Positions 55,301 to 63,414 are shown, counted from the first letter of the stretch. The stretch is 64,000 nucleotides of DNA from Antedon mediterranea (GCF_964355755.1 NC_092676.1:13934288-13998287), one strand, 5' to 3'. Notes: generated by a model from the sequence alone, not told the origin. Made by a program: numbers and translations.

Positions 55301-57247
55301 GTCATTCATCATCAAGCTGTTCATCCTCAAGTCGTTCATCTTCAAGTCGTTCGTCTGCAAGTCGTTCGTCCTCAAGTCGTTCGTCCTCAAGTCGTTCGTC
55401 TTCAAGTCGTTCGTCTTCAAGTCGTTCGTCTTCAAGTCGTTCGTCCTCAAGTCGTTCGTCTTCAAGTCGTTCGTCTTCAAGTCGTTCGTCTTCAAGTTGT
55501 TCACTGAAGTTCATCGTCATGCACCAATGATTGCACTACAGAATTTGTTTACCAATTGAAGATTTGGACGATTCCATTATTGATAGGGTAGCGAAAATAG
55601 TCGTACCGCATTTATATTTATGTGACTTATTATGTAATTAATTATTTCAATGCAAAAAAAAAACAAAAACAAAACAAGATTTTTTTTTTCAAAACATGTT
55701 TTTGTTTTTCAAAAAGTTCATGTAGTATTTTATTTTCAAATGAATATATTTCAAAAGTACATTATTAAAAATATCTGACATAATTTTCAATTATATTTTT
55801 TTTTATTTTGGGAGGTAAAATTGCAGATAAAGCCTTTTCTCAAATTATTTGTACTTAAAAATGGCGGGAAATACTTCGAAAACAGGGCACTTTTGCATAA
55901 ATTTTTTTTAAATTTTTGATGAAAATTTACCAAAACTGCATAGAAGTATAGCCAGAGCCTTGCATATTTTATTAATATTACCAACTACTTAAAATTACCT
56001 GTCGTAAGAAAGTGAACTTGCCGATTGTGATGAAATTAAAACAGAATTGTTCAGCAATATATTGTTTTTGTCAATTAATCATCGATACAGGCATGTCAAT
56101 AGAACAATCAGACTGCGCATACGATTTCTACATTGCTACGTTTTGATCTAAAAAAATATAACAGTTGATTTGCAGCTTTCTATAGAGGGCCGCGGTTATA
56201 GACACGGAGTTCAATGAGCGTGTTTGTTTGATTGGCAGCAGTGCTTTAGTATAGGCAAGAGCATTGGAAAATCGTTTGATGTCACCGTCGATGCATATCC
56301 TTCTATTCCTTAATCCATGACTACATCAAATATGAAATTGTTTTTGTACAAAATCATTCGCATTAAATACACATACACTAATCAATACCATGATAAAAGG
56401 CTTAATTTAAATAAAAATAGTAATATCCTACATTTAAGTATTTATAATCCCTTTTTAGAACCATGCAGTACTGGGACCATCGGAAAATGTGCAAGACTGT
56501 GGTAAAATTGTGATTTTTTATTGTAAATATTTAGATCAGACATGATAGTTTCAAGGTTTTAAAAACATTGTAGTACTGTATGTACGTATAGCCAGAGCCT
56601 TGCAGCACGGCGGTGACGGTCACACATCTGGGAATTCCTCTGTTCACTGTACAAACTCTACTTTACTACCGCATGTTGTCCCTGAAAAAAAAAACTTTGT
56701 TCGGTTTCCAAAAATGTGAATTCCCCTTAATTGAAAACGGTGGAAACACATGTAACATATACTGTATTACAAAATGTACAAACCATTTACCATGTGCGCC
56801 GTTTTTTATTTATTTACGAAGCAATCACCTCATGAACATGCATGATGCAAAACGTTAGTAGCGGTAGCACTCAACGCTTCAATGAACATGGTTTCACCCA
56901 CCTCATTAACAAGTTGTAATACACCGAACAACGATAACCATTGTGCACCGCGTTACACAGAGTAGTATAATTTTGACACTTCCCCTTAGTCAATACCATG
57001 GCAGCTACTTGCCTTTTGTACAGACATTTATTTATCAAGTTTTTACAGTAACACAATTTACAGTATAAATGAAAATAATCAGAGTTTCCAAATTCTCTGA
57101 AATTTGCAGGTTTCCCTGGTTTTTAAAAAACCAATTTTTTTCTAGGGCTTGTTTTTGTTTACTTTGATCTTATTCATTTTAGAAAGCAGTAAAAGAGCAG
57201 AAATGGTATATAAGATCTATGTATCAATGGGAAATGGACAGTATACT
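28295..57247 (+). CDS. RNF2: RNF2/RING1B, Polycomb PRC1 E3 ubiquitin ligase (spliced, last exon outside window)
   Basis: Seven coding exons joined in phase give 333 codons. Order: short N-terminus with TNKTWELSLYEL (residues 14-24); C3HC4 RING (ligands Cys51, Cys54, Cys67, His69, Cys72, Cys75, Cys87, Cys90) with Ile53; basic stretch [17 protein letters not shown]; acidic linker with [10 protein letters not shown]; then the first part of the RAWUL domain, starting [10 protein letters not shown]. The numbering matches human RNF2 through the RING as I recall it, which argues for the chosen start. RNF2 with a PCGF partner monoubiquitinates histone H2A (Lys119 in vertebrates); RAWUL binds CBX or RYBP-type subunits. 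The final coding exon (about 33 residues in vertebrates, starting VLNGS-like) is not visible, so the full protein would be near 366 residues against 336 in human. The linker accounts for most of the difference. It could be called RING1, since invertebrates usually have a single gene. Confidence 0.93.
28360..28650. repeat. CCTAGGCCTAG-rich low-complexity tract
   Basis: Dense overlapping CCTAGGCCTA/GCTAGGCC words in intron 1 of RNF2. The same word occurs singly all over the window (for example 10085, 24540, 41550), pointing to genome-wide over-representation. Confidence 0.75.
28652..30688. mobile_element. TIR element family A, intact copy
   Basis: The left end CCGGATTACGGTCGAAGCGG and the inverse of the right end, CCGGAGTATGGTCGAAGCGG, begin terminal repeats of about 100 bp (GGCCGCCAA.CAAAGCGGCCGC, TTTGTATGGAACGCC, TGTGCGCTTT). 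CTAG flanks both sides (28648-28651 and 30689-30692), and CTAG also follows the other copy at 13032. The interior is AT-rich and non-coding and contains the 75-bp array. No transposase, so non-autonomous; superfamily not identified. Confidence 0.85.
29395..30240 (+). repeat. 75-bp tandem array of family A, about 11 units
   Basis: GATTCGGCAATACCGTACGT-type blocks recur at about 29430, 29511, 29588, 29662, 29741, 29816, 29890, 29967, 30044, 30113 and 30198. Some units lack an ATT in the ATTATTATTGC stretch. The left copy has about six. Confidence 0.9.
30800..31549. mobile_element. TIR element family B, right copy (inverted), 8-bp TSD
   Basis: CCTGATAT stands at both edges (30792-30799 and 31550-31557). 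The left end reads GGCATATGACCGGTTGGGCC then CGACAAGTTGAGCCGCC. The right end is the inverse of GGATTAGGCC then AAGTTGAGCCGCC. It is 750 bp, non-coding, and in inverted orientation relative to 5559-6958. An 8-bp duplication fits hAT or P superfamilies. Confidence 0.85.
31560..32048. other. No gene seen; short tandem motif
   Basis: At 31665-31760 the phrase AAAACTCGTCCTAAATATT repeats about four times with changes. The rest is AT-rich and unrecognised. Confidence 0.4.
32050..33710 (+). mobile_element. SINE-like repeat S (tRNA-like 3' motif), split by a TIR element
   Basis: Two halves (about 32050-32207 and 33519-33710) match continuous copies at 50270-50600 and 53540-53860. They share TCTTCCGAAA.TG.TATCTTC, TTGATGACGT.ATCATGT, GACAGAATT.AGCAC and GTTGTGCGGATAACTCACTC followed by GACGAGTTCAAATCTAG. 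The last part resembles a tRNA T-arm/B-box (GAGTTCAAATC). This copy carries the 32208-33518 insertion. Confidence 0.75.
32208..33518. mobile_element. TIR element with 9-bp TSD made of seven 174-bp tandem units
   Basis: The 9-bp direct repeat GATATAATA borders it (32199-32207 and 33519-33527). Both ends start GGGTATTGCTAAACTGCGCA and are inverted copies over about 75 bp with one short gap. The interior is almost wholly tandem: CAAACCTCCT recurs at 32261, 32435, 32608, 32782, 32958, 33134 and 33308 (173-176 bp). The repeat unit contains the inner part of the terminal repeat (AGCTGCGCAAACCTCC). A 9-bp duplication with long terminal repeats is typical of Mutator-like elements. No coding capacity. 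Confidence 0.9.
33715..36640. other. RNF2 intron 1, no further feature recognised
   Basis: AT-rich with a G run at 34690-34700 and scattered ORF noise. No splice-bounded or motif-bearing coding segment was seen on either strand. Confidence 0.4.
36653..36689 (+). CDS. RNF2: RNF2 exon 2 (37-nt micro-exon)
   Basis: A pyrimidine-rich acceptor (TTTTACTTTTTAG) is followed by 37 bases encoding [12 protein letters not shown] plus the first base of Glu, then GTAAGAG. The KTW|E junction continues as LSLYEL in exon 3, the conserved N-terminal RNF2 motif that packs near the RING. It sits alone between introns of about 8.3 and 14.9 kb. Confidence 0.88.
36690..38020. other. RNF2 intron 2, start, no feature recognised
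   Basis: T-rich and AT-rich sequence. Two related segments near 36965 and 37545 share the AGCA.TAACC.GT.CTC.GCA.GGTCTT phrase, probably old repeat copies. Confidence 0.35.
38025..38730 (-). mobile_element. tRNA-derived SINE family, three body copies
   Basis: The body CTAAACCGCCCGGTGATA ... TTGAAACGATAAAGATGAGG occurs at about 38028-38115, 38270-38362 and 38620-38726. Only the middle copy is joined to a tRNA head (38365-38436), which gives the direction (minus) and shows the others to be headless. The third copy is cut close to the head/body junction, right next to a palindrome. Copies are separated by AT microsatellites. Confidence 0.7.
38365..38436 (-). tRNA. tRNA-like gene, anticodon AUC, head of SINE
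   Basis: On the minus strand a full cloverleaf folds: acceptor GCCCCAG/TTGGGGC, D-arm GTCT/GGAC, anticodon stem TCTGC/GCAGG with loop ATATCAA (anticodon ATC), T-arm CCGAG-TTCGAGT-CTCGG. Box A TGGTCTAATGG and box B AGTTCGAGTCT are close to consensus, and a T5 run follows at once. A34 in the two-codon Asp box would allow inosine misreading of Glu, so it is unlikely to serve translation. A SINE head or pseudogene is more likely. The body most resembles animal tRNA-Glu (TGGTCTAATGGTTAGGA). Confidence 0.6.
38726..38808. repeat. Perfect palindrome, 28-bp arms plus AT core
   Basis: ACACAGTGCTACGCAACATC... from 38726 is reverse-complemented exactly by the stretch ending GATGTTGCGTAGCACTGTGT at 38808, around a TA-rich centre. 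Confidence 0.9.
38925..39000 (-). mobile_element. tRNA-like SINE head fragment
   Basis: The minus strand reads TTTGGCTCAGTGAGTAAAAC (box A-like) and GAGTTCGAATCC (box B-like), 50 bases apart. Stems are only partly formed, so this is a decayed tRNA-derived promoter. Confidence 0.45.
39804..42437. mobile_element. 2.6-kb element with 17-bp TIRs (CAGTCGAGACGCAGAGT)
   Basis: CAGTCGAGACGCAGAGT at 39804 is repeated exactly in inverse, ending at 42437. GATA flanks both sides (39800-39803 partly, 42438-42441). The interior is mostly AT-rich. At 42167-42235 a frame [18 protein letters not shown] precedes a GTAAGC donor-like site. On the minus strand TTTTATTTTGCAG|G at about 41359 and GAG|GTAAGT at about 42131 look like a splice pair. 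None of this amounts to a known transposase. Confidence 0.5.
42657..43614 (+). repeat. Tandem duplication, unit 479 bp
   Basis: Two adjacent copies (42657-43135, 43136-43614) start TGTAAAAAAATATATACAAA and are almost identical throughout, including GTCGTAGTGGTGTATCGTTA and CTCTTTCCCATCCCTCAACC. The high identity implies a recent event. Confidence 0.92.
44440..44556. mobile_element. Solo hAT-like end (CAGGGCTCGAAATTC)
   Basis: The segment ends GTGAATTTCGAGCCCTG, the inverse of CAGGGCTCGAAATTCAC, preceded by repeated CTAGCAAA/TTTGCTAG words. It is related in its end sequence to 7243-8906. The opposite end was not found nearby. Confidence 0.5.
44563..44880 (-). mobile_element. tRNA-derived SINE
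   Basis: On the minus strand, GAGTGGCCGAGCGGTTAAGA (box A of a Ser/Leu-type tRNA) is followed by GGGGTTCGAGGCTCACTCAC (box B, T-arm), then a body of about 200 bp through GTACATCTTTCGAGACGAG. It ends near GATTGATTGATTG repeats that may be the tail. It sits inside the Harbinger-like element. Confidence 0.7.
45924..46978. mobile_element. TTAA-flanked foldback element, arms of about 465 bp
   Basis: TTAA at 45920-45923 and 46979-46982 borders ends AGGACAACTGTACCGAGG and its inverse. The left arm (to 46387) and right arm (from 46515) are reverse complements with only a few differences. The 72-residue open frame in each arm differs at one residue, so it is a duplicate by-product and not a gene. The spacer is about 127 bp. 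TTAA with AGG termini suggests Kolobok. Near-identical arms mean a young or gene-converted copy. Confidence 0.85.
47082..47272 (+). mobile_element. tRNA-like unit between 32-bp perfect inverted repeats
   Basis: TAATTAGATGTTTTGCCCTA begins a 32-bp arm (47082-47113) matched exactly in inverse at 47241-47272. Between them, 47115-47187 reads AGCTCGGTGGTCTAGAGGTA, CCAGG-CTAGTGA-TCTGG (anticodon AGT) and GTGGG-TTTGAGT-CCCAC, then CCGAG. An ACTTGCGAA-TTTT-TTCGCAAGT hairpin follows. The acceptor stem pairs for only about five bases, so this is tRNA-like, not a clean tRNA gene. A 13-bp direct repeat TTATTCACATTAA lies at 47072-47084 and 47299-47311 and may be a target duplication. Confidence 0.7.
47312..48865. 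other. RNF2 intron 2, no gene seen
   Basis: AT-rich, with several TGACAG/CTGTC-bearing short repeats around 47790-47960. No coding motif was recognised. Confidence 0.35.
48871..49302 (+). pseudogene. LINE ORF2 fragment with internal deletion
   Basis: The 144-codon frame reads [15 protein letters not shown], then [16 protein letters not shown] and [13 protein letters not shown]. This is the start of an APE-type endonuclease (the NI..LN.RSL..K..D......FDII.. block) of a CR1/Jockey-type LINE. It then jumps to [17 protein letters not shown] and [15 protein letters not shown], which lie just before the RT domain. The endonuclease catalytic core is deleted in frame and no RT follows. Confidence 0.75.
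49310..50265. other. RNF2 intron 2, repeat remnants
   Basis: 49370-49640 (AAAGATGGCCGCCAATTTTT, GTCAAATTGTTCAAAATATT) is a diverged member of the 150-bp family. No gene was seen. Confidence 0.4.
50270..50600 (+). mobile_element. SINE-like repeat S, second copy
   Basis: AATTATCTTCCAAAATTGCTAT, ATTTTGATGATGTCATCCTG and GCACGGATAACCCAAACTCGTC then GATGAGTTCAAAT are in the same order as in the copies at 32050 and 53540. Confidence 0.65.
51548..51743 (+). CDS. RNF2: RNF2 exon 3 (RING, first part)
   Basis: Encodes [17 protein letters not shown], then [18 protein letters not shown] and the rest of the first two zinc-ligand pairs, ending CIITALRSG. The acceptor is TTTTTAG and the donor GTAAGAA, splitting Gly83 (GG|C). 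Near identity to vertebrate RNF2 across the RING marks strong constraint. Confidence 0.97.
51858..52086 (+). CDS. RNF2: RNF2 exon 4 (RING end, basic extension)
   Basis: Starts [17 protein letters not shown] with the last two zinc ligands, then [20 protein letters not shown] and [19 protein letters not shown]. The residues after the last Cys correspond to the basic surface that contacts the nucleosome acidic patch in the known PRC1 structure. Donor GTAAGT, phase 0. Confidence 0.97.
52181..52492 (+). CDS. RNF2: RNF2 exon 5 (variable acidic linker)
   Basis: Phase 0 exon of 104 codons beginning [29 protein letters not shown] matches the vertebrate KRTKTSDDSG block and may serve as a nuclear localisation signal. 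The rest is rich in Glu, Asp, Thr and Pro and probably disordered. Acceptor TTTCTACAG, donor GTCAGT. Confidence 0.92.
52493..53984 (+). repeat. RNF2 intron 5: internal direct repeat and SINE-like repeat S copy
   Basis: About 150-200 bp around 52815-53000 recurs at 53145-53290 (ATATGAAAATCATGTTTTTT, GACAT/GATCATTT, CATACAAACA). 53540-53860 is the third copy of repeat S, ending GTTGTGCGGATAACTAACTC and GACGAGTTCATATCTAG, with continuous sequence where the 32-kb copy carries its insertion. Confidence 0.65.
53985..54129 (+). CDS. RNF2: RNF2 exon 6 (RAWUL, first part)
   Basis: Encodes [17 protein letters not shown], then [19 protein letters not shown] and SIRLSIESK, matching the start of the ubiquitin-like RAWUL domain of RING1 proteins. 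Acceptor TTCTGTAG, donor GTTACA (weaker), phase 1. Confidence 0.95.
54940..55505 (+). repeat. 15-bp minisatellite in RNF2 intron 6
   Basis: TTCAAGTCGTTCGTC and TCAAGTCGTTCGTCC repeat about 20 times at 55205-55500. Degenerate forms (ATTCATCGTGAAGTC, ATTCATCATCAAACC) stretch back to about 54940. Low-complexity frames on both strands (SSSRSSS, LEDER, LKTND) result from the repeat. Confidence 0.9.
55510..57180. other. RNF2 intron 6, no further gene seen
   Basis: AT-rich. GTATAGCCAGAGCCTTGCA occurs at about 55948 and 56588, a small direct repeat. No splice-bounded coding segment was recognised. Confidence 0.35.
57183..57247 (+). CDS. RNF2: RNF2 exon 7 (RAWUL, middle)
   Basis: After ATTTTAG, 65 bases complete the split Glu and encode [21 protein letters not shown] before GTGAGT. 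This aligns with the vertebrate YTIYIATASGQFT strand. It ends in phase 0 and a final exon must follow. Confidence 0.92.
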
Positions 57248-57675
57248 GTGAGTTTAATTCATGTTTTGCATTAGCTGCATGCCGTAACTACTGTATCTCT
57301 TTTACCAGAAAACCTGCCTGACCTGACAGGTTTTCAAACCAGGTTTTGCCAGTGTCTTATTTCAGTATTTACATACATTACATAAGGCATACACTGTGCT
57401 CAAGCGTTTATGATGTGTGAGTAAATCAGTTGTGTACATTGGCTAAGTGTGTTTTAAATTGAAAAAACCCCCAAATATTATATATTCAGTTGTATAAAAA
57501 TAAAACTTATAATACATACAACTTTGAATAAAATAAATCGTAACATGCTCATGCTATTTATTAGGCTTAGAGTCACAGTAGGCTGCATTACAACGATTGT
57601 ATGAACAGCATAGCATCGATAAAAACTGTTCAACAAATGTCAAAAGTTGACGTTATTGGCATTGTAAACACACAT

Positions 57676-58109
57676 CAAACTTTAAAAATCGTGCGCTTGA
57701 AAAGTTTAGTTGACGGTTAGTTTTTATTTTACACCACTCGCGTTTATTTAATTATTTGAATATGATGACCTTTTCAAATTAAATAAAAGTTTGTATATCT
57801 GAAGGAGAATGGCTTGATAACATTCTTGAAAATGTGAAGAAAATTGATACTGTAATATTTATGCGATTCACGCGCTATTGAATGTGCCGAACTGTGTCGA
57901 AAAAGATAAAAATTCAATTTTAGAAATTCATATGATGACGTCATAACATACTTCGGTCTACATTTCACATGAAATAAACTCATTATCTTTTATAATAAGT
58001 TAAAAAAATAGGGAGTCTCCAGCCATCCCGGAGAGCTATAATCGATTCAAATTTTTACAAAAAATTGCATAAAATTACCTATTTTCAAGCGCACGATTTT
58101 TAAAGTTTG
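57676..58109. mobile_element. Short element with 28-bp perfect inverted ends
   Basis: CAAACTTTAAAAATCGTGCG... (57676-57703) is matched exactly in inverse at 58082-58109. ACACAC/GTGTGT words lie outside both. The non-coding interior is about 380 bp. It could be a small MITE. Confidence 0.55.
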
Positions 58110-58989
58110 ACGTGCACGTGTGTCATTATTTTACAGTCATAAATCATCAAAAATGAAAGGAACTTATCATAAAAGGTATACAGAACAACAATCAAGTGCA
58201 AAAATTTCTTTCTAAGCTGCGTACGAGCTAGCAGTGCACAGTGGGCCAGAATCAATTCAAAGTGTGCCAAAAGTCCAAAATGGTAAATGTGGCATTCCAA
58301 ACTTTTTAATATTGGATTAGGAAGAAGACATCTTAAATTATATAAATCCGCTAATAATTTTATTTCTTGTAAATTTTATAGTGTCTTGTAACCATGGAAA
58401 CTGGAAGAAACCATGACATTTCACTTAAAATGAGAAAAAAAAACCAGTTTTGATAAATTCGCTGTTATTTTTTCTAGAAAAAAGCAATGGATTTGATACT
58501 GCATGAAATTGTTGTCTGTTATTAATCATATTAGGCAGTAAAATCACATTTTCGATTATTGCTTTATTTTAGGGTTAAAAGTCGCCAAATAGAGCCCAAA
58601 AATACAAAAAAGTCATATTTAAAAGCACTAAAATAGTTTGGATTTGCGTCGATTCGCGCGCTAATTTTTACATTAATATTTCGAGCAAAGCTTGAGCTTT
58701 ACGTTAATACCAAATTTGGCTGCGAAAATTTGCGACATTGCATATAGGAAGCGATTTAAATGTCCCTATGCGTGCCGTTTTAAAATAAATGTATAATGCA
58801 TTTTCATTGACACATTGATGTACCGCAATCACACGAACTTGACGAAGAGAAAACCTTTCTACGACGCATCTGTATTGGAAAGGGAATGCTACCAGTGTGA
58901 GAATAAGCATTCATAAGTGTAGGTACAGGTAACATAGCCTTCATATCAAAATAGCTGTCCATTCGGCTGGTTTAATTACCAACATTGAA

Positions 58990-59655
58990 CTAGCCTGCAA
59001 TGTATGTTTACGTGAATTGCGTTTACATTACAATGCAAGAAATGACGAGAACATACCAAAAGAACTTTTGGAGTATACTACTAAAACTATCAAACCATTT
59101 CTTTATTGTTTACGAAGAAGATGGTACAAGTATGGCCATCACAAGGTTCATTTCATCAGCTATAATAGTCAGAGAACCAGAAGAACTTCTCTATGTTGCT
59201 TCACAAGGCATCTATAAGCAAAATTCACATTTAAAATATGTGCTGAAGTTTTCAATGCTAACACCATCAAGACCAGCTAAAATAAGAAAGTTAATATCCG
59301 AAAAAAAACAGAACCGATCAAGTTTACAAGTGAAGAAGCTTTGTCACTTTTAGCTAGTTGAAACTGATGACAAAACAGTCATACCAAACAGGTTTGTGCA
59401 ACGTGAGGGAAGCTAAGCATAGATGCTACCCAAATAATATAACGGTTAAAGAAGATTCGGCCAGACACTACAATTTACAACTCACTATGGTTGACCGAAA
59501 GGTCGTGAATGCTTTGACTGAAACCAAGTAATCAATGCGGGCCATGTTATATATGTAGAGCTACTCCAAGACAGTTTAATGATTTGGATAAACTCCCATC
59601 GTCAAGTGAAAAAGCCTACAGCTATGAGCTCTCACCACTACACAAATGGAGTAGG
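58990..59655 (+). pseudogene. DDE-type transposase relic, family unassigned
   Basis: Frames broken by shifts read LRLHYNARNDENIPKELLE, IKFTSEEALSLL, then SLWLTE/LTMVDRKVVNALTETK. After another shift comes NQCGPCYICRATPRQFND, ending SYELSPLHKW. The order (EEAL-LL, VDRKV..LTET, C-x2-C-x-ATP, LSPLHKW) resembles uncharacterised transposase-like proteins I associate with cnidarian and aphid genomes. I cannot name the superfamily. It stops at the BEL LTR at 59656. Confidence 0.4.
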
Positions 59656-59869
59656 TGGCAGGGTTTATTCTTTGAATAACGTATGGTACTACAATACATA
59701 TCCTGGTAACACTGATAATAAATTGTAAGGCCTAGCACATAACACCGCCTTCGATCACAATGTCCCTTTCAATGCCGTTTTACGTGATCGGCTTTATACT
59801 GTAGTGTATAAGCATAATTTGCATATAAGTGGATAAATACCACAATAATAGAGGGCGCACACTTTAACA
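59656..59869 (-). repeat. 3' LTR of the BEL/Pao element
   Basis: In minus orientation it starts TGTTAAAGTG and ends CCCTGCCA (TG..CA). It shares with the other LTR the run from ATACAGTATAAAGCCGATCA, TATA-like, to ATTCAAAGAATAAACCCTG. It is about 40 bp longer than the 5' copy, from a segment near 59803-59845. Confidence 0.75.
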
Positions 59870-60365
59870 CGTTTTGCCATTCATTTTTGGTACCGACAAG
59901 ATTGGTTCCCCTATCCGAATGTAGTTGTCTGACTGGTCCACGAACACTAACGAACCGTCTTAATGCGTTAATGAGCGAATTGGTTTCCAACGTATTTGCT
60001 GTCTCTAAATGTATGGCCTTCGATGATAAACAAATGAAAAGTACTCCGTACCTTTTTACGAGGCTGCTTCTTTCTTTTATGTTAAAAGGTCCAAATAAAT
60101 CTACTCCACTGTAGGTAAACGGTGCAGCATCTGAAATCCTCTCAGTTGGTAGGTCTGCCATCTTCTGGTTCGATAATTTACCCCTTATCTTGCGGCAGAT
60201 TACACAACGATGAACCAATTCGCCAACTGTCGATAGACCGTGGATTATCCAATAGCCTCGTTGTCGGACTTCATTTAATGTTGAAACTTTCCTGGCATGG
60301 TACATCTGCTCATGAAAATGTGAGATAATAAGATTAGTTAAATGACACTTTTTCGGTAAGATCAA
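59769..60365 (-). pseudogene. BEL/Pao integrase fragment
   Basis: Starts with a zinc-binding H2C2 module (HLTNLIISHFHEQMYH, then RCVICRKIRG). The catalytic core opening follows: YSGVDLFGPF (first Asp), then AIHLETANTL, and LHSDRGTNLVG (second Asp). The third acidic residue and the C-terminal domain are gone; the frame runs into the LTR after KNEWQ. Confidence 0.88.
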
Positions 60366-60432
60366 AGGATGCTTAACATCAAATGCAAACTTGGAACGTT
60401 TTACTCTTCCCCCAACTCTTATAAGTTGGTTT

Positions 60433-61272
60433 TCATCTAAAAACGGATCTAGTCCACATAGAAAACTTGATCTTGTTAGTGTTTAACAGCTTGCTTAGTA
60501 ATACTTTCTCATCGTAGAAGTGTTGATCTTGAACATGTTTCAATATTAACTTCTCACTTACTTGAATGTCATCTACACAAGGTATGGTACAGTTCGAAGA
60601 AATCGATTTAAACACGCTACCCTCCTTTATGTGAACTTTGGCAGCGTTCATCAGTCGTTTCTTCCACATCAGACATTCCAAATCGACCGGTTTAAAACAT
60701 TGTTTGACCTTAATGTTCTCGATTCCAGATATTATATACATACACAATTCTCGTAGAATCAGTTTTCCAACAATCAATACAGGTGCCAGAAAACCAAACG
60801 GATCGTATACTGCACTTAAAGTAGAGAGAATCCCACGGCGAGTGACTGGATTATCTTTAAATTCCATTCGAAACTCGAACGTATCCATTTCCACGTACCA
60901 AACAACACCAAGTGCACGTTCAATAGGTAACTGGTCGTGTAAAGAAATCGCCTTCCAGTCGGTTGCTCTCAAATCTGTGGGAATTGAATTTAACACTTGT
61001 CTATTGTTAGTTACCCATTTTATGCAATGTTGAACCTGCCTTAGCACACATCTTAGTAGACCGTATTAAGATTCACCATCATCAGCAGCCTTTCGTAGGC
61101 CGAAGTTAGCGACTGAGGCAAACTCACTGCGCCAAACAGATGTACAGTCATCCTATGTTCGACAATTTCTTCAGAACCGTCCTTCCACCATAGAAATCGA
61201 AGAAAGTTACGATCAGGCTCTGAAACAAAAAACTGGTGAAACATTCCTTTCACATCGGCTTGAATAGCAATT
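60433..61272 (-). pseudogene. BEL/Pao pol remnant: RT tail and A17-type region
   Basis: From 61272: AIQADVKGMFHQFFVSEPD, RNFLRFLWW and RMTVHLFGAVSLPQS, from the RT domain, then a break. From 61047: CIKWVTNNRQVL, IERALGVVWYVEMDTFEF, VTRRGILSTLSAVYDPFGFL, the peptidase-A17 region of Pao-type elements. A jump to RNase H-distal sequence (VSEKLILKHVQDQHFYDE) marks another deletion. The RT active-site YxDD is absent. Confidence 0.82.
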
Positions 61273-61274
61273 GG

Positions 61275-63152
61275 TCATCCGTAACATAACTTGTGTTCAC
61301 ACAGATACTGCTTTCGTTCACGTCTTGTCAGCTTATTAAAACCTTCGCAGTCATCTATATGATGGTCCTTAGTGCAATACGTACAGGGCACGTTCACTTT
61401 GGTGGCAAATGATTGAGATGTTTGTCGCCATTGTGTAGGATGATTCTTCTCTGGTTCATCAATCCGTGGTGCGGTTGGTTGTTGAATAAACATTGGTATA
61501 TTGGCTTCATCAGCCCTTGCTCTGACAAAACCTGCAAATATTTCAAAACTTGGAAAAGAGTCAACATTAGCATAAGATTGTACAATATTTCTCCACTTAT
61601 TTTCTATGAAATAAGGTACCTTCTTTATTAGTTTAAGGTTCTCTTGAGGGTAATCTAAAACTCCAAAATCCGGAATCTTTTGTTTAGCTACCACGATTTC
61701 GTTAAGAAAATCTGAAAATACTCTAAGACCAGGCACATCTCTTGGTTGAATCTTTGGCCAACTTTCTAACTTGTACAAAAACGCCTTAAAAATAACAGCA
61801 TTGTTACCATATCTATTTTTAAGTTCACTACGATAATACATAACGATATATACTAATAAACTTCTTCCGACTGTAGTAACATATAGCTACTTATCATAGC
61901 GGCTCTCCTGACAGATGTTGACTTAGTAAGTTCAACTTTTCATTCACCGATACGGCTTTAATTAAAGAGGTAAATGCACATTCCCACATAGGGTATTTTA
62001 AAGGGTTCCATCAAACCTTTCCACCGTTACTGTTGGTAATCGTAATAAATCTATTAACTCTTTCATAACCGGTGCTTGTGGCTGATTAAACTGTGGCTGA
62101 TTAAACTGTGGCTGATTCAACAGTGAAGGTTGCACAAATAGTGACGAAATCGGAAAGTTTTGTGATGAGACTGGCGTTGTGGCTTGACATGCAACACGCT
62201 GTGGTGGTAATGAAGTAACAAGTGAATATGGAGTAAACGATGATGGAACTGTAATGTGTTGAGATGGACTAAACGATGATGGAACTGTAATGTGTTGAGA
62301 TGGAGTAAACGATATTGTGGATGTTACTCTAACTGGCACAAATGTCGACGAAAGCAACAAAGATGACGTTACCCGAACAGGCATAGAGTTAGTATTCTTA
62401 GTCATTGTAGGTACCGGTATTTAAGCAAAAACACACGTCAGTACAGGAATTGTCATAGCTTCAGGTGAGGTAATTATTGGCAATGATATAGTAGGAACTG
62501 TCATATATGAAGTAGATGCAATCGACGACGTAAGAACCCCAGTTATTGGCGCATACTGCCCAAATGAAGATACCGTTGATGGCCGTTTATACGTATTGTA
62601 ATGTGTTGCAAAAGTAGCACTAACTTAATTACGTTCAACAAACGATATCTTCTCGGGAATGTTATCAACATATTGTTGAATATCATCTGTAGATTGTGTA
62701 GGTAATTCGTCTAAGTACTCCATAAATGAGGTAACGGATTTAGAATCTAATCGTTTTACCTTACTTAGAACGGCGTCCACCTTGGCAAGTTCCTTTTCCT
62801 GCTGATGTTTCCTTAATTTGGTTTCATTGTCAAGGTGCAAATGTTTCAACCGCATTTCTTCTTCCGCAAATTCCAGCTCCACCTTTTGTTCTTCCAAGTT
62901 CAATAATTTCTGTCAAATCTTGAACTTCTAGCAGAAGAACGAGTTCGCAGACCGCGTAGATTTGCTGGCTGCACTTGTTCCGAATGAACGAGATGAATTT
63001 CTAGATGAATCCCGATTTTCCTTTGCCAACTCCATCCAATATTGGTTTCCTTTTTCAGTTTGAGCGGGCACCTTCCTCAAATTGTATCCACCTAAACCAA
63101 ACTGCGAATCGTCTTCCATTCCGCAACACAGAATAAACAATTTGATTAACAA
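61275..63152 (-). pseudogene. BEL/Pao gag-like region, broken into four frames
   Basis: 63152-62928: start with YNLRKVPAQTEKGNQYW and a Ser-rich tail. 62903-62625: Glu/Lys-rich coiled coil (EFAEEEMRLKHLHLDNE). 62405-61998: Pro/Ser/Thr-rich low complexity with NQPQF repeats. 61841-61275: gag domain (DUF1759-like: FKAFLYKLESWP, NLKLIKKVPYFIENKW) and a Cys/His knuckle CTYCTKDHHIDDCEGF, then LCEHKLCYG and stop. The stop abuts the RT remnant, so protease and the first half of RT are lost exactly here. Confidence 0.8.
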
Positions 63153-63414
63153 ATTCGATTAGTTTCCGCAACGCAGAAAGCAATGGCGGCCTCCGCAACA
63201 CAGAGACAACCTGATCACCAAATTATTTTGTAACAATTATCAATCAATTATTATACAGTCTTGATCAGTTTCTGCAACTCAAAAAACAATGGCGGACTTC
63301 GCAATCAACTACAGTGGCTTCAATGACTTATAGGTTCGTCCTATAACGGCACAATTTAATATTGTAATAAAGCGACACTTTATTAATAACTCGTACACGA
63401 AGGCTTAATTTTTA

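Noticed and set aside
55114-55530. A Ser/Arg-rich protein (and Leu-Glu-Asp-Glu-Arg repeats on the other strand)
   Set aside because: All frames of a 15-bp minisatellite are open. It lies in an intron with no start context or conserved sequence.
56613-56858. Small secreted-protein-like frame in RNF2 intron 6
   Set aside because: No splice or start context, AT-rich, and no recognisable motif. Length is within chance for this composition.
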